A stretch of DNA of 33,409 nt from an uncultured Ruminococcus sp. (GCA_900544395.1 UQVC01000029.1:1-33409); one strand, 5' to 3'; positions 16,256-25,391 are shown, counted from the first letter of the stretch. The notes: generated by a model from the sequence alone, not told the origin. A program made the numbers and translations.

Positions 16256-16948
16256 ATGGAGATTCATGGAATTCAGAAAATGACACTGTTAGATTATCCG
16301 GAAAAAGTAGCATGTACGATTTTTACGGCAAGATGTAATTTCCGTTGCCCGTTTTGTCATAATGCATCTCTGGTGACACACGTAGATGCGGCGGCAGCAA
16401 TTTCCGAGGAGGAAGTGTTTTCATTCCTTGCGAAACGGCAGGGGATTCTGGATGGTGTGTGCATTACCGGAGGCGAGCCTCTGCTTCAGCCGGATATCGA
16501 AGAGTTTATCCGGAAAGTGAAAGAGCTCGGTTATCAGGTCAAGCTGGATACCAACGGCAGCAATGTATTGCGTCTGAGACGGCTGGTGGAACAGGGGCTT
16601 GTGGACTATGTAGCAATGGATATCAAAAATGCTCCGGATAAGTATGGTATGACCATTGGAATTGAAGAATATGATATGTCCAATATTTTTCAGAGTGTGG
16701 ATTTTCTGATGTCCGGGGATGTTCCCTATGAATTTCGCACCACGGTTGTGCGGCAGTTCCATAAAAGGGAAGATTTTGCTGCTATCGGGCGATGGATCAA
16801 GGGGGCAAAACAATATTATCTGCAGAGCTTTGTAGATTCCGGAGATTTGATCTGCCCCGGAATGAAGGGGTATACAAAAGAGATTATGGAACAGGCACTG
16901 GGGATTGTACAGAGAAATATTCCGAATGCGAAGTTAAGGGGTGTGTAG
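16256..16948 (+). CDS. nrdG: Anaerobic ribonucleoside-triphosphate reductase activating protein (radical SAM)
   Basis: 230 residues. The radical SAM cluster motif C27-x3-C31-x2-C34 (CNFRCPFC) is followed by TGGEPLLQ and the LDTNGSN strand. The opening GIQKMTLLDYPEKVACTIFTARCNFRCP is typical of the TIGR02495 branch of activases. It should generate the glycyl radical on NrdD using SAM. nrdD itself is 8.5 kb downstream beyond a sugar transport module, so the partnership is inferred from family and from being on the same strand. A few TIGR02495 members may act on other glycyl radical enzymes. A terminator follows at 17013. Confidence 0.85.
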   Translation: MEIHGIQKMTLLDYPEKVACTIFTARCNFRCPFCHNASLVTHVDAAAAISEEEVFSFLAKRQGILDGVCITGGEPLLQPDIEEFIRKVKELGYQVKLDTNGSNVLRLRRLVEQGLVDYVAMDIKNAPDKYGMTIGIEEYDMSNIFQSVDFLMSGDVPYEFRTTVVRQFHKREDFAAIGRWIKGAKQYYLQSFVDSGDLICPGMKGYTKEIMEQALGIVQRNIPNAKLRGV

Positions 16949-17012
16949 GTTAAAAGTTATCTCAACAACAATTGTTAGAAAAGCCTGAAAATTCAAGAAA
17001 ATAGACGGTTTC

Positions 17013-17060
17013 ATACAGGGAGGATGTGACTCAAAACGGGTCATACCCTCCCTGTATTTT
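17013..17060 (+). terminator. Terminator after nrdG
   Basis: Arms 17013-17032 and 17038-17057 pair over 20 positions with one mismatch and two G-U pairs, with a 5-nt loop, then TTTTATT. It closes the acyP-proC-nrdG run and marks the left edge of the sugar module. Between nrdG and the next gene (282 nt) the rest is AT-rich spacer with the promoter below. Confidence 0.88.
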
Positions 17061-17157
17061 ATTGTTCATGTATAAAAGAGCAAAATCATGTAATAATCAG
17101 CCACTGTTTCTTAGTATAATTTCCTCAAAAAGTGTTACGTTTCTATTTTTTTTATTA

Positions 17158-17186
17158 TTTTAGAAAATTCCATATTTTTCTATAAT
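17158..17186 (+). promoter_or_regulatory. Likely promoter of the sugar ABC transporter operon
   Basis: A perfect TATAAT (17181-17186) lies 45 bp before the binding-protein ATG. The matching -35 position (17158-17163, TTTTAG) is poor, which fits a promoter needing an activator such as the YesN-type regulator. A second TATAAT at 17115-17120 has no usable -35 either. Confidence 0.45.
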
Positions 17187-17230
17187 ACAGATATCAAAAA
17201 CAGAGACGAATAAAAAGGGAGGAAACGATA

Positions 17231-18577
17231 ATGAAGAAAAAGAGAATGCTGGCACTTCTTTTGACAGTAGCAATGGCAGGAACGATGCTTGCAGGATGCG
17301 GCAGATCCGATAGCAAGGAAGATGAAAAAGGAAAAAATCAGGCAAAGAGTGAAGGGAAAGTGTACTATCTGAACTTCAAGCCGGAGCAGGCAGATGACTG
17401 GGTAAAACTTGCAGAGACTTACACAGATGAGACTGGTGTTCAGGTGGATGTGCAGACAGCTGCTTCCGGGACGTATGAATCCCAGCTGAAATCTGAGATG
17501 GCAAAAGAAGAGGCGCCGACCCTGTTTCAGGTCAATGGTCCTGTCGGTCTGGCATCCTGGAAAGATTACTGTTATGACCTGTCAGACAGTCAGATTTACA
17601 AGGATATTTCCAGTGACGATTATGTGTTAAAAGAAGGAGATGAAGTCAAAGGAATTGCGTATGTAGTAGAAACATACGGAATTATTTATAACAAAGCGAT
17701 CCTGAATCAATACTTTGAACTTTCAGATGCTGCTGTAAAATCAGTGGATGAGATCAATAATTTTGAAACGCTGAAAAAAGTTGCGGACGGAATCCAGAAA
17801 CACAAAGATGAATTGGGGGTAAAAGGTGCATTTACATCCGCAGGTATGGATTCTTCTTCTGACTGGAGATTTAAGACACATCTGGCAAATCTTCCAATCT
17901 ATTATGAATATAAAGATGAGGGCATTACATCCACAGATGCGATTAAAGGAACCTATCTGGAAAACTATAAGAACATATGGGATTTATATATTACAGATTC
18001 TACCTGTGAACCGTCTATGATCTCCTCTAAGACGGCAGAGGACGCAAGCTCCGAATTTGCACTTGGAGAGGCTGTATTTTATCAGAATGGAACCTGGGCA
18101 TACAACGACATCAAGGATATGGAAGTTGCCGATGAGGACATGGGAATGCTTCCGATTTACATCGGTGCCAAAGGAGAAGAAGAGCAGGGACTTTGCACGG
18201 GATCTGAGAACTACTGGTGTGTGAATAAAAATGCTTCAGAAGAAGACATTCAGGCAACTCTGGATTTCCTGCAGTGGGTTGTGGAAAGTGATGAGGGACG
18301 CGATATGCTTGCAAATACGATGGGATTTGTGACACCGTTCACCACATTTGAAGACTATCTGCCGTCAAATCCTCTGGTGCAGGCAAATGAGGAATATAAC
18401 AAGGCAGGCAAGACACCTGTAAGCTGGAACTTTACGACAATGCCTTCTGAAAACTGGAAAAACAATGTAGGCTCTGCACTTCTTGAATATGCACAGGGAA
18501 CTGGAAAATGGGATGCAGTGGAAACTGCATTTGTAGATGGATGGGCAACTGAGTATCAGGCAGCGCATGCGGAATAA
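17231..18577 (+). CDS. Sugar ABC transporter substrate-binding lipoprotein (CUT1 family)
   Basis: 448 residues with a lipoprotein signal: MKKKRMLALLLTVAMAG, then lipobox LAGC with the lipidated cysteine at 23, followed by a charged linker. The rest matches family 1 extracellular solute-binding proteins (for example YYLNFKPEQADDW and a C-terminal WATEYQ region). It should be anchored outside the membrane and deliver a sugar or oligosaccharide to the two permeases encoded next. The ligand cannot be read from sequence. GGGAGG precedes the ATG. A small hairpin separates it from the permease genes. Confidence 0.9.
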   Translation: MKKKRMLALLLTVAMAGTMLAGCGRSDSKEDEKGKNQAKSEGKVYYLNFKPEQADDWVKLAETYTDETGVQVDVQTAASGTYESQLKSEMAKEEAPTLFQVNGPVGLASWKDYCYDLSDSQIYKDISSDDYVLKEGDEVKGIAYVVETYGIIYNKAILNQYFELSDAAVKSVDEINNFETLKKVADGIQKHKDELGVKGAFTSAGMDSSSDWRFKTHLANLPIYYEYKDEGITSTDAIKGTYLENYKNIWDLYITDSTCEPSMISSKTAEDASSEFALGEAVFYQNGTWAYNDIKDMEVADEDMGMLPIYIGAKGEEEQGLCTGSENYWCVNKNASEEDIQATLDFLQWVVESDEGRDMLANTMGFVTPFTTFEDYLPSNPLVQANEEYNKAGKTPVSWNFTTMPSENWKNNVGSALLEYAQGTGKWDAVETAFVDGWATEYQAAHAE

Positions 18578-18590
18578 AAACATAGATTTG

Positions 18591-18618
18591 AGGCGGACGG
18601 CAAACCGTCCGCCTTTTC
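18591..18618 (+). terminator. Stem-loop between binding protein and permeases
   Basis: A perfect 10-bp GC-rich stem AGGCGGACGG/CCGTCCGCCT with a CAAA tetraloop is followed by only four T residues. It looks like a leaky terminator or an RNA-stabilising hairpin that lets the binding protein be made in excess of the permeases. Confidence 0.7.
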
Positions 18619-18642
18619 CATCAAGAGGAAGGAGAGAGGGAC

Positions 18643-19485
18643 ATGCAAAAAGCAATAAAACGATATTTCCCTGTTTTTGTACTGCCCACGATGATCGCAT
18701 TTACCATTGGGTTTATCGCACCGTTTTTACTGGGTATTTATCTTTCGTTCTGTAAATTTACAACCGTGACAGACGCCAGATTTATCGGGCTTGAGAATTA
18801 TGGAAAGGTATTTCAGGATCCTACATTTTTACACTCTCTGTGGTATACCGTGTTGTTTACAGTACTGTCCATGTTATTGATCAATGTACTGGCATTTGCG
18901 GTGGCGATGGTATTAACAAAACCAGTGCGCGGGAAAAATATTTTCCGGACTGTATTTTTTATGCCGAATTTGATCGGTGGAATTATTCTGGGATATATCT
19001 GGCAGCTTCTGTTAAACGGAGTGCTTGCACATTGGGGAAAAACACTTACATATTCCGGGACCTACGGGTTGATGGGAATGATCATTCTGGTGTGCTGGCA
19101 ACAGATTGGATATATGATGATCATCTACATTTCCGGCATTCAGAATATTCCCGGAGAGCTGATCGAAGCGGCGAAGATTGATGGAGCCAACTCCCGGCAG
19201 GTACTTCGCAAGGTCATTATTCCGATGGTAATGCCGTCGATCACGATTTGTACATTTTTAACGTTAACAAACGGGTTCAAGTTATTTGACCAGAACCTGG
19301 CGCTGACCAATGGTGCACCTTCGAAAATGTCAGAACTTCTGGCGCTCAATATCTTCAATACGTTCTATGGAAGAGCCGGTTATGAAGGTGTTGGTCAGGC
19401 GAAGGCAGTGATCTTCTTTCTGATCGTTGGTCTGGTTGCCGTGATTCAGAATCGCATGACAAGATCAAAGGAGGTGCAGCAGTAG
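18643..19485 (+). CDS. Sugar ABC transporter permease (MalF type)
   Basis: 280 residues with six likely membrane segments, starting FPVFVLPTMIAFTIGFIAPFLLG. The cytoplasmic EAA loop is EAAKIDGANSRQVLRKVIIP, the docking site for the ATPase. This is the first permease of a CUT1 heterodimer. AGGAGAGAGGG precedes the ATG. Its stop codon shares a base with the GTG start of the next permease, so the two are translationally coupled. No ATPase gene is in the module. Confidence 0.93.
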   Translation: MQKAIKRYFPVFVLPTMIAFTIGFIAPFLLGIYLSFCKFTTVTDARFIGLENYGKVFQDPTFLHSLWYTVLFTVLSMLLINVLAFAVAMVLTKPVRGKNIFRTVFFMPNLIGGIILGYIWQLLLNGVLAHWGKTLTYSGTYGLMGMIILVCWQQIGYMMIIYISGIQNIPGELIEAAKIDGANSRQVLRKVIIPMVMPSITICTFLTLTNGFKLFDQNLALTNGAPSKMSELLALNIFNTFYGRAGYEGVGQAKAVIFFLIVGLVAVIQNRMTRSKEVQQ

Positions 19486-20321
19486 TGAACAAAAAATTAA
19501 AACATGGCTGGCTGGTTACGCTGATCTTCTCTGTTATCAGCCTGCTGTACTTATATCCGATCATTCTTGTTGTGATCAACTCATTCAAGAAAAAAGCATA
19601 CATCAGCCGGGTGCCATTTGATCTGCCAAAAGACAATATGTTTGTAGGATTGGAAAATTATATCCGCGGAATCGAGCAGACAAAGTTTTTTGAGGCATTT
19701 GGTTGGAGTCTGTTTATCACCGTGGGCGGAGTTGCAGTCATTATCCTGTGCTGTTCCATGTGTGCATGGTTTATCAGCCGGGTGAATACATGGTGGACAA
19801 AACTGATCTATATGCTTTGTCTGTTTGCCATGGTGGTGCCGTTTCAGATGGAAATGTACACTTTGTCCAAGATTGCAAATATGCTCAGACTCAATACTCC
19901 ATGGGGGCTGATCTTCATCTATCTGGGGTTTGGTGCCGGGCTGGCGGTATTTATGTTTACCGGATTTATGAAGTCCATTCCACTGGAGATCGAAGAGGCG
20001 GCAATGATTGATGGATGTACTCCGATCCAGACTTTTTTCAAGGTGGTCCTGCCAATCTCAAAACCGACTTGCATTACGGTAATGATTCTGCAGGCAATGT
20101 GGATCTGGAATGATTATCTGCTTCCGTCTCTGGTGCTGGATACGAAGAAATACCGGACGATTCCGATCGCAGTACAGTATTTAAAAGGTGGATATGGATC
20201 TGTGGATATGGGAGCCATGATGGGAGCGCTGGTACTTTCTATCATCCCGATTGTAATCTTTTATCTGTGCTGCCAAAAACATATTATAGAAGGTGTCGTG
20301 GCAGGAGCTGTGAAGGGATAA
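19485..20321 (+). CDS. Sugar ABC transporter permease (MalG type)
   Basis: 278 residues, the second CUT1 permease. It opens with a single membrane segment (LVTLIFSVISLLYLYPIILV) and has the EAA loop EEAAMIDGCTPIQTFFKVVLP near residue 170. It starts at GTG 19485, overlapping the preceding stop by one base, with GGAGGTG just upstream. Together with the previous gene it forms the channel. The operon probably ends here: a promoter and a terminator hairpin lie before the next gene. Confidence 0.93.
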   Translation: MNKKLKHGWLVTLIFSVISLLYLYPIILVVINSFKKKAYISRVPFDLPKDNMFVGLENYIRGIEQTKFFEAFGWSLFITVGGVAVIILCCSMCAWFISRVNTWWTKLIYMLCLFAMVVPFQMEMYTLSKIANMLRLNTPWGLIFIYLGFGAGLAVFMFTGFMKSIPLEIEEAAMIDGCTPIQTFFKVVLPISKPTCITVMILQAMWIWNDYLLPSLVLDTKKYRTIPIAVQYLKGGYGSVDMGAMMGALVLSIIPIVIFYLCCQKHIIEGVVAGAVKG

Positions 20322-20324
20322 GGC

Positions 20325-20353
20325 TTGTAAGAAAAAAGGGAATGGATTAAAAT
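20325..20353 (+). promoter_or_regulatory. Candidate promoter for the yesN-yesM-lipoprotein operon
   Basis: TTGTAA (20325-20330) and TAAAAT (20348-20353) are 17 bp apart. It lies upstream of the hairpin at 20371-20415, so RNA from it would have to pass that structure to reach yesN. Confidence 0.5.
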
Positions 20354-20370
20354 AAAGAGGACAGATCAAT

Positions 20371-20415
20371 AAAAAATCTGCCATGCAGCCAACAGAGGGG
20401 CATGGTGGATTTTTT
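20371..20415 (+). terminator. Terminator or attenuator hairpin before yesN
   Basis: Arms 20371-20386 and 20400-20415 pair over 16 bp with two G-U pairs around a 13-nt loop, ending in six T residues. The RBS of the regulator gene begins about 12 nt later, and no promoter fits between. It may simply end the transporter transcript with partial read-through, or act as an attenuator. Confidence 0.8.
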
Positions 20416-20440
20416 GGCATGTATCAGAGGAGGGACGGAC

Positions 20441-21979
20441 ATGATCACGATATTGATTGCAGATGACGAAAAACTGGAGAGAAACGGGATCAAGTTTCTG
20501 CTGAAACGAGAGCAGGAAGAACTGGAGATTTTAGAGGCAATAAACGGGAAAGATGCAGCGGGGATTTTGCAGAAAAAACAGGTGGATATTTTGTTTTCGG
20601 ATATCAAAATGCCTTATATGACAGGGCTCGAACTGGCGAAAGCTGCACGGGAGTTGCAGCCGGAGATCGAGATAGTGATTTTTAGCGGATACAATGATTT
20701 TTCTTATGCGAAGGAGGCGCTGCATTACGGAGTAGTCGATTATGTGCTAAAGCCGGTAGATCCGGGAGAGTTTCATAAGACGTATTGTTCTGTGAGAGAT
20801 CATATTCTGGAGAAGAATACGCAGAAAGGAGAAATTGCAAGGCAGCAGGATGATCTGGGAAAATATTTTCTGCAGAATTTTTTGTATGACGGCAAAGAAG
20901 AAAACGGGACAAAAGCTGCGGAGCTTTTATGTCAGGATGGAGGGCAGTATACTCATATGATCCTGGCAGGCGGCGAGGACTGCTTTTTTGAAGTGGATGA
21001 AGAAAAGCTTTTGGGTCAGCTCAGAGAGCACATGTCCCGTCAGTTCCTTTATCTGAATGTGGCAGCAAATGAGTCCTTATTTCTGTTTCAGGAAAGATAT
21101 GCAGATTATGAGACAGTGGCAAAAGAGTTATATCAGTTTTTTAAGAATAAGTACGATGAGGAGTGCTATTTGGCAGTAAGTGAAGAAATTACAGACTGGC
21201 AGGAACTTCCTGAAGTATTTTCCGGTTTAGAGGAGGTACTGGCAGAAAAATTTTATCAGCCCAGGCAGAAGATTTTCTTTGCAGGGGAAGTGCAGGAGAC
21301 CAGAGAAATGGATGAGGCAGAAGAATCTCAGGTCCTGAATAATATCAAAGAGGACATTCAATATAAAGACAGTATCCATCTACGGCAGGATTTTCAGAAG
21401 CTGGAGAGAAAATATAGAGAAAGTATGAAATTTTCAGAGATGTATGTGAAATTTGTATTTTCTAATATTGTCAAAGATATTTATGAGGAGGTCAATCCAG
21501 GAGATGTGAAAGCATTGTCAAAAATGATCGACAGGCTGTACCGCTGCAGGAAAATTGAAGATGTACTGGCAATTACAGAACAGGTAGTCTGTGAACTGGA
21601 GAAATTTGTACAGGAGCAGAACAAGGGATTTCGGAATGAAGTTATGAAAGTGAAACAGTACATTCACCATCATTATGCAGAAAATCTCAATGTAGAGAAT
21701 CTGGCAAGGCAAGTCTATCTCTCCCCGGGATATTTAAGTGTTGTATTCAAGGAGGAGACCGGAGTCAATCTGAACCGTTATGTCCGGGATATCCGGATGA
21801 AGAAATCCAGGGAGCTTCTGGAAAATACCAGTATGAAGATCTCGCAGATCGCAAAAGAGGTTGGATTTTCCAATAATTCTTATTTCTGCAGGAGCTTCCG
21901 GGAGTATTTTGGCAGCACACCGGAGTCTTGCAGGAAAGGGAGTATGAGTGATGAAGAAGCTTCTTTATCGGTTTCATAA
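20441..21979 (+). CDS. YesN-type response regulator with AraC DNA-binding domain
   Basis: 512 residues. N-terminal receiver domain: acidic pair D8-D9, phospho-acceptor D54 (FSDIKMPYMTG) and K104. A long middle region (about 125-400) has no recognised domain, as is usual for YesN proteins. The C-terminal ~100 residues are an AraC/XylS double helix-turn-helix (ENLARQVYLSPGYLSVVFKE, then ISQIAKEVGFSNNSYFCRSF). It is expected to activate the nearby transporter genes when phosphorylated by the adjacent kinase. The ATG at 20441 follows GAGGAGGGA; an earlier start would lie inside the hairpin. The kinase gene overlaps its last 29 bases. Confidence 0.92.
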   Translation: MITILIADDEKLERNGIKFLLKREQEELEILEAINGKDAAGILQKKQVDILFSDIKMPYMTGLELAKAARELQPEIEIVIFSGYNDFSYAKEALHYGVVDYVLKPVDPGEFHKTYCSVRDHILEKNTQKGEIARQQDDLGKYFLQNFLYDGKEENGTKAAELLCQDGGQYTHMILAGGEDCFFEVDEEKLLGQLREHMSRQFLYLNVAANESLFLFQERYADYETVAKELYQFFKNKYDEECYLAVSEEITDWQELPEVFSGLEEVLAEKFYQPRQKIFFAGEVQETREMDEAEESQVLNNIKEDIQYKDSIHLRQDFQKLERKYRESMKFSEMYVKFVFSNIVKDIYEEVNPGDVKALSKMIDRLYRCRKIEDVLAITEQVVCELEKFVQEQNKGFRNEVMKVKQYIHHHYAENLNVENLARQVYLSPGYLSVVFKEETGVNLNRYVRDIRMKKSRELLENTSMKISQIAKEVGFSNNSYFCRSFREYFGSTPESCRKGSMSDEEASLSVS

Positions 21980-23666
21980 TTTTAAATATCGATATAAGCT
22001 GATGATCCTGATTTTGACCGCTGGGATCATTCCGACACTGATCGTGACATGCTATATGCAGATGGGAATGATGAACACGCTCAAGGAGCGGGAAATGGAA
22101 AATATGCAGGAGTCTTTAAAACAGGCAGTCGATGCAATAGACAATCAGGCGCAGATTTATGAAAATCTGATTGATTATCTGTCTTATTCGGGAGACCTCA
22201 GGAAAGTGCTGAAAATGGAACGTGCATCAGATTTTAATACATATCTGAAGTATACTCAGGTGGCAGATCCGTTGTTGAATATGCCGCAGGTGTATCACAA
22301 AGAAATTAAAGGGATCACGCTGTATGCGGATAATATTCAGGTTGCCCATGGAAGTACACTGGCTCCTTTGTCGGAGATTCAGGGAGAAAACTGGTATCCC
22401 AGAAACAACAGAAGTCTGATTCGCTGGTATGTACAGACTGGAAGTCAGAATAAAGTGATTGTAGCCCGAAAGTTTTATGACGGGAGCAGTGAGATAAATG
22501 CTGTGCTGAAGATCACACTGGATTATAATAAATTGTTCAAACCGTTTGAAAAAATCATGGAATCTGATTTTGCCGGAATTGTCTGGGATGAAAACGGCAA
22601 TGTCGTGTATTCCTGCAATAAAATTCCCGCTAAATATAAGACCGGGAAGGTGGATACAATTTCGGAAGTACAGAAAAGTTTTTCCAGTGTGACAAAGGAG
22701 ATGGAAGGGAATCAGTGGAAATTCTGTTATTTTTGTCCTACGGATACGATTATGGAATCGGCAAGATATTTGATGTTGAAAAATCTGCCGCTTCTGACAG
22801 CCTGTATTCTGCTGATAGGAATCTTAAGCTATTTCTTTTCCAGACGTCTGGTCTGTAAGCTGGAACAGCTGACGGAAAATATGAATCAGATCCACAGTGG
22901 AATCCGGGAAGTGACCGTACAAAGTGATTCCAAAGATGAGATTGGTGTGCTCATTCGTACTTTCCGGCGTATGATGGATGAGATCAATAAACTGATCTCA
23001 GAAGTATATGAAGCGAAAATTGTGTTACAAAGGACAGAGATGAGGGCATTGCAGGCGCAGATCAATCCCCATTTCCTGTACAATTCACTCTCAATTATCA
23101 ACTGGAAGGCAATCGAAGCAGATGAACAGGAGATCAGTAAGGTGACACTGGCATTGTTTACCTATTATCGGACCAGTCTGAACCGGGGGGAGACAATGAC
23201 GACAGTAGTAAGCGAGATGGAGAATATCCGTGCATATCTGAAAATCCAGCTGATTATGCACGATAATAGTTTCCGGGTGGAGGAAGTTTATGATAATACA
23301 ATGGGAAGTTGTGAGATCCCGAAACTCATTTTGCAGCCATTGGTGGAAAATGCGATCGATCATGGGCTGGATGTGTCGGAAAAGATCGAAAAAGTATTGC
23401 GGATAAAGGTTGTGCATGATGAGCTGTTTTTATATTTTATGGTGGAAGATAACGGAAACGGAATGACAGAGGAAAAAGCGAGTCAAATCGTGACATATCG
23501 ATCCAAAGGGTATGGTGTGCGCAATGTCAATGAACGGATCGTGCTTCTCTATGGAGAAGAAAATAAAATCCGGGTGGAGAGTAAAGAAGGAGAAGGAACC
23601 AGAGTATGCATACGGATTCCAAAGAAGAAGGAGAACGGACATGAGAAACAGGAAACAAAAAATTAA
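21951..23666 (+). CDS. YesM-type sensor histidine kinase
   Basis: 571 residues. TM1 (about residues 16-36, LMILILTAGIIPTLIVTCYM), a large extracellular sensor domain (about 37-275), TM2 near 277-300 (LPLLTACILLIGILSYFFS), a HAMP linker, then the HisKA_7TM/His_kinase motif QINPHFLYNSL with the phosphorylated histidine, and an ATPase domain (LILQPLVENAIDHGLD, VEDNGNGM, GYGVRNVNERI). It is the cognate kinase of the regulator upstream. A GTG at 21948 is also possible; the ATG at 21951 is chosen for codon and spacing to AAAGGG. The downstream lipoprotein gene starts inside its last 26 bases. Confidence 0.92.
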   Translation: MKKLLYRFHNFKYRYKLMILILTAGIIPTLIVTCYMQMGMMNTLKEREMENMQESLKQAVDAIDNQAQIYENLIDYLSYSGDLRKVLKMERASDFNTYLKYTQVADPLLNMPQVYHKEIKGITLYADNIQVAHGSTLAPLSEIQGENWYPRNNRSLIRWYVQTGSQNKVIVARKFYDGSSEINAVLKITLDYNKLFKPFEKIMESDFAGIVWDENGNVVYSCNKIPAKYKTGKVDTISEVQKSFSSVTKEMEGNQWKFCYFCPTDTIMESARYLMLKNLPLLTACILLIGILSYFFSRRLVCKLEQLTENMNQIHSGIREVTVQSDSKDEIGVLIRTFRRMMDEINKLISEVYEAKIVLQRTEMRALQAQINPHFLYNSLSIINWKAIEADEQEISKVTLALFTYYRTSLNRGETMTTVVSEMENIRAYLKIQLIMHDNSFRVEEVYDNTMGSCEIPKLILQPLVENAIDHGLDVSEKIEKVLRIKVVHDELFLYFMVEDNGNGMTEEKASQIVTYRSKGYGVRNVNERIVLLYGEENKIRVESKEGEGTRVCIRIPKKKENGHEKQETKN

Positions 23667-25329
23667 ATACATACTGCTGTTATGTGTGTTCTCGATGTTC
23701 CTGATCGCTTCCTGCAAAAGATCGGAAACCGGTAAGACGGTGGAATCGAAAGAGGTGATAAACGCACAGTGGGAAAATGCAGCACACACACCGTATGGGA
23801 AATATCCCGAGCTTGTTACTTATACACTGGGGAAAATCGTTGGATCTAATAATGCAAACCTGCCTGTGAAGGCGACTTATGAGGATAATGCCTACACACG
23901 ATACTTGAAAGAACGGTTGAATATTCAAAACGAAGATGTTCTGGAAGGGGAAAATACCGATTCTTATGAGGAGGCCGTTCAGATTTTGATGGAAGATCAG
24001 CAGCTGCCGGATCTGTTGGTGGTAAAAGGCAGGGAGACAGTCAAAGAACTGGTCAGGCGTGGGATGGTCGAAGATCTTACCACAGTATATGAAGAATGTA
24101 CCACAGAAAGGATCAAGGAAATGTATCAAAGCTACGGAGAAGCACTTCTGGAATCGGCTACATTTGACGGCAGACTCTACGCACTTCCGGATGCAGAGAT
24201 AGATCATGGAGCTTCTCTTTTGTGGCTGCGCAAGGACTGGATGGAACGGTTGGGACTTTCCGATCCTGTAACGCTGGAGGAAGGGATGGAGATTATCCGG
24301 CAGTTTGTGAAAGCTGATATGGCAGGAAATCAAGAGACGGTGGGGTTGGCAGGAAGTACGGATTTGGTTTCTGAAAACAGCGGAACCTATGGGCTGGATG
24401 CTGTTTTTGACCAGTATCATGCAAAACCGAGCCAGTGGATTTTGAACGATCAGGGGAATGTGGTGTATGGTTCTGTGACAGAAGAGACAAAACAGGCGCT
24501 GATCTATCTGCATCAGCTTTATGTAGAAGGAATTCTGGACTCCAACTTTCTGCTGCGGCAGCAGGAAAATCTGGATACACTTCTTAAAGAAGGAAAGTGC
24601 GGGGCTATTTTCGGATACTGGTGGGCACCGAACAATCCACTGAGTTTATCTTATAGTGCGGACAGAACTGCAAAATGGCAGCCGTATCTGCTGACTGGAA
24701 ATGCAGCGACCAGGACACGTACATTTCAATCCTATGAAGACTGTCTGTATGTGGTGGTAAGAAAGGGATATGAGCATCCGGAGATCGTGGGGAAATATGT
24801 GAGTACACTGTTTGATTATGGTCGTTTTGAAGATCAGAAGCAGTCCGATGAAATCAATGAATATTTTTCTTTGAATGTGGATCCGACAGCAAGACCGTTG
24901 AATATCAATGTAGACTACTGGGATGCGATCTACAGAGTGCAGCAAAATATACAGAATGTTCTGGATGGGAAAACACAGCAGAGCGAATTGAATGGATTGG
25001 AAGCCGCTTATTATAAAATCTGTAAGTCATTCCTTACGGGAGATGTGACCACGTCGAATGCATGGGCAGCATACACTTCCCGGATACAGGCAACGGGACT
25101 TTTGACGAAAGAGAATCTGGATGAAAATCAACCGCCTCTTTCGTTAGGCAGTCAGGAAATCAAAATCCCGGAAGAATTGCTGGAAGAAGAGAAAAATACA
25201 TTTCTGCAGATCATAGTGGGAGAAAAGCCGCCTGAATATTTTGATACATTCGTAAAGAACTGGTATGAAAACGGTGGAAAAGCGCTCACACAGCAGGCGG
25301 ATAACTCTTATAAAGAAACGATGAAATAG
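23641..25329 (+). CDS. LplA-like extracellular solute-binding lipoprotein linked to YesM
   Basis: 562 residues with a lipoprotein signal: MRNRKQKIKY, a hydrophobic stretch, and lipobox IASC with the cysteine at 25. The size and motifs (DGRLYALPDAEIDHGASLLWLRKDWMERLG; GYWWAPNN) fit the large LplA-type binding proteins, a different family from the 448-residue protein at 17231. Its ATG lies inside the kinase gene behind AAGGAG, so it is translationally coupled to yesM. There are no permeases of its own. A co-sensor role, as for XylFII with LytS in clostridia, is inferred; classical transport using the nearby permeases is the alternative. A terminator follows. Confidence 0.85.
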   Translation: MRNRKQKIKYILLLCVFSMFLIASCKRSETGKTVESKEVINAQWENAAHTPYGKYPELVTYTLGKIVGSNNANLPVKATYEDNAYTRYLKERLNIQNEDVLEGENTDSYEEAVQILMEDQQLPDLLVVKGRETVKELVRRGMVEDLTTVYEECTTERIKEMYQSYGEALLESATFDGRLYALPDAEIDHGASLLWLRKDWMERLGLSDPVTLEEGMEIIRQFVKADMAGNQETVGLAGSTDLVSENSGTYGLDAVFDQYHAKPSQWILNDQGNVVYGSVTEETKQALIYLHQLYVEGILDSNFLLRQQENLDTLLKEGKCGAIFGYWWAPNNPLSLSYSADRTAKWQPYLLTGNAATRTRTFQSYEDCLYVVVRKGYEHPEIVGKYVSTLFDYGRFEDQKQSDEINEYFSLNVDPTARPLNINVDYWDAIYRVQQNIQNVLDGKTQQSELNGLEAAYYKICKSFLTGDVTTSNAWAAYTSRIQATGLLTKENLDENQPPLSLGSQEIKIPEELLEEEKNTFLQIIVGEKPPEYFDTFVKNWYENGGKALTQQADNSYKETMK

Positions 25330-25333
25330 TTAT

Positions 25334-25389
25334 AAACGCCAATATCTAGTTTTTGGAGGAAAACCTGCATACTAGATATTGGTGTTTTT
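25334..25389 (+). terminator. Terminator at the right edge of the sugar module
   Basis: Arms 25334-25350 and 25371-25387 pair over 17 bp with one G-U pair; the 20-nt loop may fold further (AGG/CCT). A run of five T residues follows to 25389. The nrdD promoter starts three bases later. Confidence 0.88.
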
Positions 25390-25391
25390 CA

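Noticed and set aside
20402..20440. N-terminal extension of YesN.
   Set aside because: It would start inside the terminator hairpin; the receiver domain begins exactly at the ATG at 20441.
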